Source: Xylaria sp. FL1777 (lineage: Eukaryota > Ascomycota > Sordariomycetes > Xylariales > Xylariaceae). Taken from it: a stretch of DNA of 64,000 bases. The stretch covers positions 62,001 to 126,000 of the forward strand of contig MU400585.1 in assembly GCA_022578965.1 (NCBI GenBank). The letters run 5' to 3'. A model generated the notes under the pieces. It saw nothing but the letters and a program-made list of their open reading frames with translations, was not told where the DNA came from and did not search any database. Shown here in pieces: positions 52,051 to 64,000 of the stretch. The position numbers and the translations under genes were made by a program. Each line of letters starts with the position of its first letter. The first letter of the stretch is position 1.

Positions 52051-55043
52051 AATTTTTTACTTATAACAAATAATATTATAAAACCTACAAATAAACAATT
52101 TATTATTATTAACTTATATATTTAATTTGTTTATTAATTAATTACTATAATTCTTATATATAAATTATAATATATTATATTTAGCTGCTTTAGCTAGCAA
52201 TAAGCAAAATTTGCTTAATATAAGCAGTTTAACTATAATTAGCAATAAGCATTTAAGCTAGCAGCTTTTAATTAATAAAGCTTAAAATAAACGTATAAAA
52301 ATGTTAAACTGTTTTTTTTAGCTTAGTTTACAAAACGTTTTTATTTTTTTTAGCAAAATAGCAATTAAATATTAAAAAACTAGTATAATTTTTAAGATAG
52401 CATAGCTAAAAAACTTATTGCTAAAAACCCTTAAAGAGCTAAAAAGAAAAAATTTTTACTAAAAAACTAGTGCTTTTTAAAAAAAAAAATATAATTACTT
52501 TTGTATAAACAAAAAAAATAAAAAACAAGCTTAAAAAAAAATAAGTATTACTAAAACTTTTAAAAGTTATAATATAAGCAAATTTAACGCTTATTTATAT
52601 TAAATAAGTTTAAACTTATGCATTAGTATAAAAAATAATTAATAATCAAAAATATATTTTGTTTTTTAAGTTAATACTATTTTTTATTAAAAAATAAAAA
52701 GCAAAGTTTTTTAGTTATAAGCTAGCTATTACTTAAAAACTTTACGCAAAACGTAATTATTGCTTTTTTATAGCACTTATTTTTAAATAAGCAAGCCTTA
52801 AAAAAAAAAAAAGCATGCTATTTTTACAAGTAAAAAAGCTATAAAAAAATAAAGCTTGCTTAATAAAACTAAAATAATAAAATTCTTTAAAAAATCATAT
52901 AATAACTTAAATAAAATGTTATATAAAAATCTTTATAAAACATTAAACATTTAAATAAATAAAAAATCTAAGCTAATTTTTACTTTAAAAAAATAAAAAA
53001 AGCGCACAAAGCATAAAAAAAAATTAATTATTTATATAATTATAACTTTAATAAACTTTTATATATTACTATTAATACTATTAAGCTAACTATTAATATA
53101 ACTATACTAGCTGCTAAAAAAGTTATTATTAAAAAGCAACAAATAAAACTAGCTTAATACTTTGCTTATAATTAAAACATAAATAATATTATTAAGCAAA
53201 TATAACAGCTAAAGTTAAAATAGAAAAATGTAGCAATTATAAAGAAAAAACTAAAAAAAATGCTAAAAAAACTATAAAATTAGTATATTTAGCTTATTAA
53301 TTAAAAACTATAAGCATTATAATATTATAAAATTAATATAAACCTGTTAAAAAAACAAATATTTAGCATTAACGCTATAACTTCTAAGTATTTATAAAAA
53401 AGTAAATATAATTTTAAAAAATAAAAACAAAATAAACAATTGTTTAATTTTTTATAACAAATAAAATCAAATAATCTTTATTTAGCAAAAGCAACTATTT
53501 GTTAAAAATGTAGTATAAATAATTATTATATTTATAAATGCAGCTTTGCTTACAAATTAAAACAAGAAAACATTATATATTAAAACTCCAAATAATGTTT
53601 AAAAAAGCTAAAATTTTTTGTAAGCTTTAAGTGCATAAAAATCTCTTTAGAAGTTATAAAAATTAGCAAAAATAAAAAAAGAATACTTAATGCTACAATA
53701 AAATAAATATATAACTTTGTTTTAAGCAATAATAAGCTACTAAAGCAAAAAGCTTATTATTAATTTTAAAAAAAAAACTTTGTTTTAAATAACGAAGATT
53801 TAAATGCTAAAATAAAAAGCAAACAAAAAAAACCAAAAAATAAAAAACTTTATTAGCTAAAAAACAAGCAACTAGCTTAATTTTTAAGTAAAAAATCTAA
53901 TAATTAAACTTTTATACTTTATAAAATAAAATTAATAAAAGCTTATAATATTAAAAAAAACAACTTAATAAATAGCAAGCTAAATAATAGCTTTATTACA
54001 ACTAATTAAAACTTTATATAAAGCACTTCTTATAATATAAACAGCACTAAAATCTTGCAAAGCTATATATTAAGCAAAAAAATCAGCATAAATGTGTTTT
54101 AAGCTAATTATTATAAACCTTTATTAAAAAAGGCTGCTTTTTACTAAATAAAAAATAAAAAAAAACCTAAAAAGCTAAAAAAAAAGCCCTTTATAAATTA
54201 AACAATTAAAAAAGTTCATTTAAATAATAATAAGTTTTTTACTTAACTTAACACTAAAAATATATAAATAAACAATAATTTCTTTAAGCAAAATACCTTA
54301 TTAAAAACAAAAGGTTTTAATTATTAAAGACTTTAAGGAATATAAAAAGCAAAGCCTACAAAAAGAAATTTAAAATTTGAAAAAATATAAGCTAAAAAGT
54401 CTAAAAACTTCTTAAACAAAAAAATAAATGTTACTTTTAAAGATTTTATAATAAAAGTTCTAAAATACTTTAATGTTTTTATTTAAACAATTGCTTAAAT
54501 AAAAGTTAAATTATATTTTAAAGCAGTAAAAGTTTTTAAGCTAATGCTAAAAATAATATTATTGCTTTTAAATAACCTTAATAAAAGTCCAAATTAATAA
54601 ATTAAGCTAAATATATTATAGCTTATTCTAAAAAAAAAAGCAATAAATTAAGATATAAAGCTTAACTAAAAACTTTATTATATAAAATCTTAACTTAAGT
54701 AAACATAAAGAATGCTATTTTTTATAAAAGCGTAAACTTTTTAAAAAAAAACATAAAATTTTAATAAATAGCAGCTAAAAAAGCATAAGTAAGCTTTTAG
54801 CTAATATTATAGTTAGCTAATTAACTTAATAAATAAAGATCGCTAAATAGTACTTATAAAACTAATTTTTTGTTAAACTATTTAGTAGCATAAATTAATA
54901 ATAAAATAAATTATAATAGTTTTATTATATATACTTATATGCTTTAATTTAGCTTTATAACTGCTTTTTTAAAAAAGCGTTACTATAAAATAATAAAAGT
55001 TATTTATAATTAAAACTAATAAAATAATTAAATAATGTTGTTT

Positions 55044-56101
55044 TTTGCTTATATTGCCTTAAACTTTTAAACATTAAAAAACAAGTTAAAGTTTAACAAA
55101 ATGCTTTTAAAAATTTTAAACTAATATAATACTATATATTTATTATTTAAAAATAACCTAAAAAAATAAAAATTGCTAATTATTATATTTTTGCTACTTT
55201 TTAAAGAAATAGTATTTTTAACTAAACTTTAGCTTAATGTTAATCCTGTATTAATAACGCTAAAAAAAGTAAATAAGCTTAAAAAGCTAATATAACTAGT
55301 ATTAATAATTTTATAAAGCATAAACTAAAGCTTTAATTCTTTTAAATTAAAGATTTATAAAAAACATAATAATTATACTAATAGTAATAGTTTAAACTTA
55401 TTTAAAAAAACACTAAAATATAAATTTTACAATAAAAAAAACTTAAGTTTAACAAATTATTTTAATTAAAAATATATAAGCTTTTTAGATTTATATTTTA
55501 TAATAGCTTTATTAATAAAACTGCAAAATATTTTAGCTACTTCTTTAAGCGTTATAAAGCTAAAAAAATTTATATAATCTTGCTTAAAGCTTATTATAAA
55601 AATAAAAAACAAAATCTATAAAAGTAATATTACTAAAATTATTAACTTTAAAGCATAATTTAGCATTATTATAAACTTTTTTATTAATAAAAATAGCTTT
55701 ACTACTTAAAATACTAATATAACCTAAAAAAGATTTAATTAAACTAGCAATTTTATTAAATATATTAAATGCTTTAAAACTACTATTTAAATAAATAAAA
55801 AATTGTTATTTTTTTTGCTATATATAATTAGTAAAAAACAAGCTATTTACTTTTTGTTACTAAAAATAAACTTTATTATAAAATTTTAAATAAGTTTATA
55901 CTTTTAAAGCCTTTATATAATAGCTAATATAATACTAAAAACAAGCTAAATTATTATATTAGTAATAAATCATATTAAAAGTTTAAACTTAAAAACTTAA
56001 AAATATTAGCAACTAAAAAACTAATATATATTTGCTAAACTACTAGCTTAGCAAAAAAGCTATATAAAGCATAAAAGTTTTAAACCTTAAATAAAAAATC
56101 T
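55044..56101 (+). pseudogene. Unrecognised L15 coding remnant
   Basis: Not recognised. One plus-strand frame runs about 350 codons with about 20 TAA/TAG, many at positions that can be former Gln or Arg. Readable stretches include KLKFNKMLLKILN, LNVNPVLITLKKVNKLKKLI, LIKLQNILATSLSVIKLKKF and NLTISKKQQKKN. It lies 3-4.3 kb from the 5' LTR, where pol would be expected in an ordinary retroelement, yet neither a YxDD box nor an integrase zinc finger could be seen. Comparison with the minus-strand copy at 25770-26840 should allow reconstruction of the ancestral frame. Confidence 0.35.
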
Positions 56102-56985
56102 AACAATTAGCAAAAAGCAACAAAAAAAAAATTAAAAATATATAATTTAAAAAAATATGCAAATATAAACTTTTAAAAAAATTAAAACTTATATAATACT
56201 ATAACGTTAGTAGTTTTTTTAACTTTTTTTATACAAAAAAATATTAAATTTCTTAAGAACCTAAAAATACAAAATAATAAAAAAGTTTATATTGCTTTTA
56301 ATAATAATTAATTATTTGAAATACTTTTAGTTGCAATAAAAAAAACATTAAAGCAAAAAAACGCTAAAAGATTAATAATTGTAAAGACTAAAAATCCTGC
56401 ATATAAATTAAGCAACAAAAATAACTTAATTATAGCTTTAATTTAAACACTATTAACTTTTTAAGCCTTTAAAATTAACAAATTAATAAAAAATAAAACA
56501 ATAATTTTAAATATAATATATAAAACAAAAAATAAAAAAATTTATCTTAAAAATAATATGTTATTTAATAGCACTATTTTACTTAAATTCTATAAATAAA
56601 AAAAGCAAGCTTTAAAAAAAGCAAGCTATTACTTAAAAAATTTTGCACTATTTTAATAAAATAGCATTTATTAAAACATATATTTACGTTTTAGCATTAC
56701 TTTTAAAAGCACTTAATTAACTATTAAGCAATTAATTATTTTTTTAAAAAGGCTTTATATAACTAATTTTATTTAGCAAAAAGCAGCATTATTAACTAAA
56801 ATATAGTATTACAAAAAAATAGCACTTTTTTAAGACTTTTTTAAAATAAAAAAGATTTATAATAAGATTTTTCCTTTTTATAAAATTAAAACAGTTCTTT
56901 ATAAAGCATAGCAAGTTTGCAGTATTTTAATCTTTAAACCTTTAAAAAATATTACTATAAAAGTTTTAAAAAAGCTTATAGTTTA

Positions 56986-59081
56986 TATAAATACTTATTA
57001 ATAAAAAAGCAAGCTATAGTTCTAGCTACAAAATATATATACCTAGGTTTAAAAAACAAAAGCATTAATATTTATAAAAAAGTTTAAAAAGTATTTTTAT
57101 ATATTAAATTAATGCTTATTTTTAAAACTTTAGTTAGCTAAAGTAAAACAGTGCTTTATTTTTAGCATTTAACTTAAAACTAGCTTTTATTTTTTTAACG
57201 TAAAAATATATTTAGCTTTTATAACTAAATTTTACATTTTTTATTTTATAGGTTATAATATAATAGCTTTTATTATATTACAGGTTTTTAATAGTGTTAT
57301 AACTATAAAAATAGCTTTTATAAGCAATTTAAGCTTTAATTAATACTTACTATTTATTTAAGTATTTATTATATACTAATAATATTTAAGTACTTTAACA
57401 ACTTTTATTATTATATAGTGCTACACTAGATATTATTTATATATATATATATATATATATTTATTTGTTTTATTTTGTTTTAATGATTTTGTTTATTATA
57501 ATAATTATTTATTACATTAAAATTTCTTGTTTTTTAAATGTTTAAGCTGCTTATTAATACTTAAGTTATTAAATTATTTACTATAATTAAAATGCTTTAG
57601 CTATTTAAGTTTTTTACGTTATACTAAACAAGATTTAAAAAATCTTAATTACTAAATCTATTAAATAAACAAAACTTGTGTATTATAAATTATAAATGTA
57701 ATTAAAGCTAACTATTATATATATAAAATGCAAGTATTTATAAAAGTTTTTTAAGATTATTTTATAAGTATAAAGCTTTAAGCTATAAATAAAGTTTTTA
57801 AAAGTTATAATATTTATATTAATTATATAACGTTATTTATTAAAAATGTTAATGCTTTTAAGTTAGTTAATGTATAGCAAACTTAAAATAACTTTTGTTA
57901 AAAAGTAGTAAATATTATTGCTGCTTTAAGATCTTATAAAATAAGCTAAAAAAATATCTTTAGTTGTTTATTTATTGCTGCTTATGTTTAGCAATAAGCT
58001 TTATATACTTTTTTATAACATAATTTATAATATACTTAAAGCTTTAAAATTAATAATTATGTTTACTATATTGTAGTTATAATAAAGAGTTTATAATAAA
58101 CTTAATTAGTTAAATTAACAATAATAGTGCTATACTATAAATAAATTAAAAAATCAACAGAAAATATAGCATTAGTATTAATATTTATGCTTATAGTTTA
58201 AATAAAAAAAAGCAAAGCACTTTTATAATTTGTATATTAATGTTAGTTTTGTTTTTATTAATTTATTTTATAGCTGCAAATTATATACTATAGCTGCTTT
58301 AATTATATTATGTAAAACTTGTTATTTTATGTTTAAATTTCTAAAATAATCCTACTTAAAATTAATAAAAGAAATATAATACTTTTTATTAATATATATG
58401 CAGTATTTAAGGCATATTTATTAACATAAAAAATACTTAAACAAAAGTTGTTAATATATTAATATAAATAGCTAAAAAAAATAATCTAGCTTTTTATAAA
58501 CTAGTGCACTATATATAATAGCGCTTGCAGTAAATTAAAAAAGCAAATAGAATTTTAATTAAAGTACTAATTATTATAGTAACCTAAAAAAAAAAACATA
58601 TATAAAATAGCTAAATAAGTCTTAAATATAAAAAAGCTTAGTTATTATAACATAGCTAAAAAATTAATTAATTTATAATTAGCTATATTAGTATAATAAT
58701 AGTAAGCCTTAAATATAAAGTAATAATAAGCTAGGCTTTTTATTAAACTAAAAAAGGTTTATTATAATTATTAAGCAAAACTTAAATATTTATTATAAAG
58801 CAAACTACTAGTTATAAACTTTAAAAAGCTGCTTATTATAAAATACTAATTATAGCTTTTTAAATAAAGCATAACATAATAAAGCACTAAAAGTAGCAGC
58901 ATTAAATTTTAAACATAAAACTATAAAAGCAAAAAAGTAATATACTTAATTAAGAAATAAAGCAATTATAAAATTTATTATGCATTAAACATTATAACTT
59001 TACTGTAATGCTAAATTATTAAATATATAATAAACTTTCTTTTTAAAAACTCTATAACTACTTTTTTTTTAGTTTATTTAC
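56986..59081. other. Gene-free AT-rich spacer between two L15 copies
   Basis: No similarity to L15 was found and no gene recognised. It contains an AT microsatellite near 57437-57461. The base ttac at 59078-59081 directly precedes the next LTR and would be its target-site duplication, but the other end is outside the window. Confidence 0.55.
57437..57461. repeat. AT microsatellite
   Basis: About 12 uninterrupted AT units. Simple sequence. Confidence 0.93.
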
Positions 59082-59385
59082 TAAAATAAAGCAATATAAT
59101 TACGTTAAATTTACTATAATACTTTAATTGCAAAAAAATAAATCATAACTTATGCATTTAAGCAATTAAGCTATATATAAATTAAAAAATAAAACAATTA
59201 ATAAAAAAGCTATTTAATAATATAAATAAAGCAATTATAGCTAATTTTTATTATGTTATTTATAATGTTTAAGTTTATGCTTTTAAATTTAACGTAATAC
59301 TTATATTTTTATTTTTATTATATAATTTAGCTTAAACTTACTTTAATTAGCTAGTTAGCTTGTTTAATTATTTTATTTTACTTTA
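59082..59385 (-). repeat. L15 3' LTR of the third copy
   Basis: 304 bp, starting taaaataaagca as in the other two minus-oriented LTRs and ending tttacttta. Nearly all positions where the other copies retain CC, GG, TC or CG are T or A here. Confidence 0.92.
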
Positions 59386-62300
59386 ATTTTTTTTTATTAA
59401 AATATAGCTGCTTTTAGTTTATTTTAATATTTATAATTATAAAGTTTTTTTTATTATTAATGTTTTTTAAATAAGGTTAGTATTATTTTTTTTTGTTTAT
59501 TTAGTTTTATAAGTTCTTTTTTATTTTTTTTACTACGTTTAAAGGTAGTTTAAGTTTTAACGCTTGCAAAAGTATTTTAGCTTTATTAAAACTAGTTTTA
59601 GCTTTTTTACATATTTAAATATATAAGTAAAAGCTTTTAAAAATGCTTAGCGTTTTTTTTAAAAAGGTGCTTATAAGAAATTTATACCTTTTTTTTTTTA
59701 AACTATTAAGCTTAGCTAGGTTTTATACTTAGCTTGTTATATTTAAAAAAAAAAATATTTGCAAATATATTTATAGCAAAATAATTTTGCACTTTTAAAA
59801 TGTCTTTATATTGTTTGTAATAAGATTTTTTTAGTATAAACGTTAGTTCTTTTTGCTAGAAATTTCCTTTGCGCTTTAAAGTAAAAAGTATTAAAAAAAC
59901 AAAATAATTAGTATTTAGCTTTTTTTTTAGTGTTTTGCTTTTGTTTTTTGCATTTTTAGTGCTTAATAAAATAAAAGCTGTTTTTTTAAATCTAAAAAAA
60001 GTTATATTTAGTGCTTATAAAAGTTTATAAAGCTTAGCGCTTATTAAAAGCAATAAGCATAAATTTCTTAGTAATTTAAAGCTAAAGTACTTTTTAAAGC
60101 TTTTTTTTATAAAAATAATAAGCTATATATAATTTTTTTAATTATTAATGCTTTTTTTTAAAAATTAGTTTATTAAGTTGCAAAATATGTAATATAAATA
60201 TAAAAGCTTAAAAAATCTGCATATATAAATATTGCGCTAAAAAAAGCAAAAAAATATAAAATAGCTTAAAACAACCTTTATATTAAAGTGCTTTATTGCT
60301 TAATACTTTTATAATTTTTAGAAAACTTATTTATTGTTTTTATTAGTAGCATGCTTAAAGTTTAAAATATATGCTACTTTTAAAACAGTATTAATAAAAA
60401 TAATAATTTAATAATTATTTAAGCAATATTTTATTATAAAATATTTTATTTAAAGAGTTTTAGCAATTATTACAGCTTACTTTATATTTTGTTAGTTTAT
60501 AAAAAAGTTTTTTATAAACTAGCTATATTTAAGCTTAATACTTATTTTTAAAGTTTTGCTTTTTTTATTTATATATAGCTAAAGCAATATATTTAATAAA
60601 GCTTTTAATTTGCGCTTATTTAGCTATTTTTTAGCGTTTAGCTTTATAAAAACGTTTGTAATATAAACAGCTTTAAACTTTTATAATATTATATTTACTT
60701 TATAAAAGTTTTTATAGCAATTAAAAATAATAAAACTTCTTTAATAATTTAAATATTTTTGTTTATACTAGTAAGTTTTTTTAGTAGCTATTTGTTGCTT
60801 TAAAAAAAAAATCTTTAGCTATTATTGCTTATTATTTTTATGTATTATTTTTAAAACTTTACTTAGTAAAAAACAATAAACTAGTTTTTGTTTATTGTAA
60901 AGCTTAAGCTTATTAAAATGTTTAAAATTATTATTTTTTTAATAATTGTTTAAAGCTTTTTTTAGTAGTAGCTTTTTTAAAACTTTTATAAACATTAACT
61001 GCAAAATGTTTAGCTTTTATGTTATAAGTTTTTATTTTTTATATAGTTTTAGCTTTATTGCTAAAACTATTAAAAATTTTATAAATATAACATTAAACTT
61101 ATTAAAACATAAATTATTGCTATTATAATAATTTTTAATTATAAATAAAAACTATATTAATATTATAAAACTTTTTATAGCTATAAACTTAAATATTTAG
61201 CTTATAGTTTATAAAAATTTCTTTAGAAATCTTTTTGTTAGTTTAAGTATATAAAGTAACGTTTTATTTGCGTTTATTAAGCAATTTTATATAATAAAAT
61301 ATGCTAAATAAACTTTTCTTTAAAAAGTAATTGTTTTTTTATTATGCACTAAATCAAAGAAATAAATATTTTTTTTTAAAATTACGTGTACTATAAACTA
61401 CTAATATTTTAACGTTTTTTTATTATAATATTTTTTATATATTATAAATATTAATTTTTTTTGTATTTATTAAATTAAATTTAAAGAAAAGTTTTAGCAA
61501 GCTTTGCTATTTTTAAAAAACAAATAGCTAAAGCAGTTTTTTAGTACTACTTTTTTGCTTTTTTTTAGGTTTTTAAAAAACAAGCATTTTATAAAAGTTA
61601 TTTCTTTTTTAGTAAAAAAAAACTTTAAAACGGATTTTAAAAAAACGTTAACTAAAAAAAGCAATATGTTTTTTAGCTAAACATTTTTTGTATTTAGTTT
61701 ATTAATTTATAAAAAAAGCATATAAGCTAAATATTTTTTGTATTTTAAGCTATTAATAAATATTAGCTTTTTTTTAAAGCTATTTTTAAAAAGCTTTTAG
61801 TTTTTAAAAAAAAGCTTTTTATAGCTAGTTATAAAGTTTGCATATATATATTTGTTTTTTTTCCTTTTTTTTTTATTTTTTGTTTTGCTATTTATTATGC
61901 TTAAAGTTTATACTTTTTAGCATAAAGTAGCAGTTTATTAGTACTTTTAAAAAAAAATAATGCTATTTTTAGCTAATTTGTAGTACTAGTAACTTTTTTA
62001 AAAATAAGAAATATAATAATTAAAAGCATATATATATAATAAAAGCAATTTTTATTAATGTTTAAGCGTATATATATATTTGCTATATTTTGCAGTTAAG
62101 TAAAAAATGCAAGCAGGTTAAAAAACCTAATATAAGTTAAAAGTATAAAAGCAAATAGTACTATATACTTAAGTAAAAAGTATAAAATATAAGTATTAAA
62201 GTTAATATTATTTGCTATATATAGTTTAATATTTTTAATTGCTAATTTAAATTATTATTTTTTAGTAATTATAAGATTTTTTAAATATAAATATTAAAAG

Positions 62301-64000
62301 CATTTATATAAAATGCAAGAAGTTAAAATTTGTTAAATAAATAAAATAATAAAATTAAGTATAAATAAAAGGTTTAATAAAGCAAATATAATAAAAAAAA
62401 AGCTAAAATATGTAGCTTTAAACTAGCGTATTTTTTTTTTATAAACTTATTATACTATTTTTAATTTATTAATTAATTATTTTATTGCTAAAATAAACTA
62501 TTAATTGCTAAATGTTTTTATAATAATTATTTTTTATATGTTTGCGTTAATATTAATTAAAAAATAAGCAAATAAAGTAGTTTTAGTTAATTAAATAGTT
62601 ACTTTTTAATTTTTTTTTAATATATTTATAACTTATTTTTTTTAAATAACTGTTATAACTAATAGCAAAATAAGTAATTTAAGCTTTGCTAAATATAAAA
62701 GAAAAGCTTGTTTTTTTTTTTAATTTGTTTTTTTTTGTATAGTTTTAAAGCTTTAATTTTTTTTGTAATTTTTTACTTTAGCGCTTAAGTTTTTAAATTA
62801 CTTAGTTTATGCTTTTGTTATAAATTTTCTGGCTTTAAGTAGTATAATTAATTTTTGCTTAACTAAGCACGCAAAAAAAAATTTTTACGTTATTAATAAA
62901 ATTTTAAACAATTAAAAAATATTATAGTAATTTATTAATATTTAAGAAATTAATATTGCTTAATTAATAAACAATTTTATTTATAATATTTAAAAAGTTA
63001 AGTTTACTAATAAATAGCAAAATATATATGCTTTTTTTTTTTTTAGATTTTGTTTTTTTTATTTAGCTAACTTTTTTTTTTTTTATATAACTAAGCACTA
63101 AGCTGTTTAAAGATTAAAATTTTCAGTAGTAATACTAGCAGCAAATATATTTAATAAAAAGTTAATTATAATTTTTTTTCCAAATATTATATAAATTAAT
63201 ATATTTAAGCTAGCTTTACTTAAGTAAAAAAGCAGCAGTATTTAAAAGCTTATTTACTATATATAAAAACAACTAAAAGCAGTTTTTAAAGCAAATATAT
63301 ATATTAGATTTTTTATAATTTTTATTAGCTTATAGTTATATTTATATAGTTATTTAAAATTTAAAATGTTATACTTTGTAAGTATTATAAGCAAATATTA
63401 ATAATAGCTAAAAGCAAAAAGTATATAAGATTTTACTTTTTTTTTCTTTGTTGCACTATTTTAAAATAAAAGTTTAATATATATATTAATTATACGTTTA
63501 TTATTTAATTATATAACTGTTTATTTTATAAATCTTAAGGTAATATAGCTAAATATTTTAAAGCTAGCATAATAACTGCAGTAATTAAAAAAGATCTTAT
63601 GCTTAAAAACTCCAAAAAACAAATAACTTTATTTAAAGATTCTTTTATTTGTTTAATTAAAAAAAAAATTAAATTAAAACATAAATTAAATCGTTTTTTT
63701 TAAGCTAATTTTATTGCTTAGCTTATTATATATTATATTAGTAAGCAATAATTTAATATTACTTAAAAAATTAATATAATGCTTTAATGTTTTAAGAAAT
63801 AATTAAAAAAATAAATTAAATAAATTATATAAAGTAAAATAAAATAAAGAAATTAAACGATTTGCTTATATAGTAATGCTTTTTTTAATACAATTTGCAA
63901 TTATTTTTTTTTATTGTATAGTTTGCAAACTTTTTCCTAAATATAATAAATAAAAAAAAAACAATTATTATATAAAGAGTTAAGTTTTAATACTTATAAA
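59082..64000 (-). mobile_element. Third L15 copy, 3' part, cut by the window edge
   Basis: Colinear with 16211-21119 at full length (4.9 kb in each), in the same orientation, with only small indels. It starts with the 304-bp 3' LTR at 59082-59385 and continues into the same interior. It is the most heavily mutated of the copies: for example tttccattttctttt in the first copy is ttttattatgttattt here, and many remaining TG and CC are converted. Whether it is full length cannot be seen. Confidence 0.92.

Larger units (their letters stand above)
51753..56985 (+). mobile_element. Inverted partial copy of L15 (5' LTR plus 5 kb)
   Basis: Reverse complement of 24850-31190. The order is colinear at every point checked: 52180 with 30730, 52380 with 30530, 52865 with 30050, 53005 with 28870, 53370 with 28500, 54410 with 27480, 56395 with 25480. 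It begins with the LTR at 51753, lacks about 1 kb equivalent to 29010-30045, and loses similarity after about 56985. The 3' half and 3' LTR are missing, so this is a truncated copy. Its plus strand is A-rich where the full copy's plus strand is T-rich, showing that the asymmetry belongs to the element. Confidence 0.9.

Noticed and set aside
1..64000. A genetic code with TAA and TAG as Gln (ciliate-like), since TGA is rare and frames become long.
   Set aside because: TGA is rare because GA dinucleotides are depleted everywhere. All frames on both strands open up equally under that code, and catalytic Asp codons of the Gypsy RT are also mutated, which recoding does not explain.
1..64000. Mitochondrial, plastid or apicoplast genome because of the very low GC.
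   Set aside because: No organelle genes, tRNAs or rRNAs were seen, and Ty3/Gypsy and LTR elements with target-site duplication are nuclear features.
51753..64000. 51753-56985 and 59082-64000 as the two ends of one element.
   Set aside because: They are in opposite orientations, one carrying the 5' part on the plus strand and the other the 3' part on the minus strand, so they are separate copies.

Overview
The window is an extremely AT-rich, gene-free stretch of eukaryotic nuclear DNA. By hand count, 86 of the first 600 bases are G or C. No intact gene, rRNA or tRNA was found. Everything identifiable is a transposable element, a tandem repeat or a coding remnant, all saturated with C-to-T and G-to-A changes. 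Where a retroelement can be read, former Gln, Arg and Trp codons have become TAA or TAG while the frame is kept. This is what repeat-induced point mutation (RIP) leaves in filamentous fungi, so a Pezizomycotina-type fungus is the most likely source. The species is not determinable from the sequence, and a centromeric or pericentromeric location is only an inference.

Layout. 1-4070 is featureless A-rich DNA. 4072-8607 is a plus-strand Ty3/Gypsy retrotransposon whose gag (CCHC knuckle), protease, reverse transcriptase and start of RNase H can still be followed; it stops abruptly at 8607. 8608-9260 is a less mutated island with several short tandem duplications. 9260-15590 is T-rich decayed DNA. 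16211-31190 (minus strand) is a complete LTR-bounded element of about 15 kb with 304-bp LTRs, a 4-bp target-site duplication (CTAT), a candidate primer-binding site and a purine tract. Its interior is not recognisably gag-pol. It lies between two direct repeats (15597-15900 and 32482-32860), which may belong to an older element it inserted into. 31362-32163 holds a 189-bp tandem repeat and a lysine-rich open stretch. 34147-34908 (minus) is a coding remnant whose last 74 codons have no stop. 35-51.7 kb is decayed A-rich DNA with microsatellites, one weak coding trace and a less mutated island at 44960-45140.

51753-56985 (plus) is an inverted partial copy of the 15-kb element: 5' LTR plus about 5 kb of interior. 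59082-64000 (minus) is a third copy with the 3' LTR and 4.6 kb of interior; it runs off the right edge. The A/T strand asymmetry follows the orientation of these elements.

The most unusual observation is the context of the mutation. Surviving cytosines are almost all preceded by a purine (46 of 49 in the first 600 bases), so TpC and CpC are nearly gone, while CpA is still common. Pairwise comparison of two LTR copies shows changes at both YpC and CpA sites (27 of 29). This is broader than, and different from, the classical CpA-dominated RIP signature.
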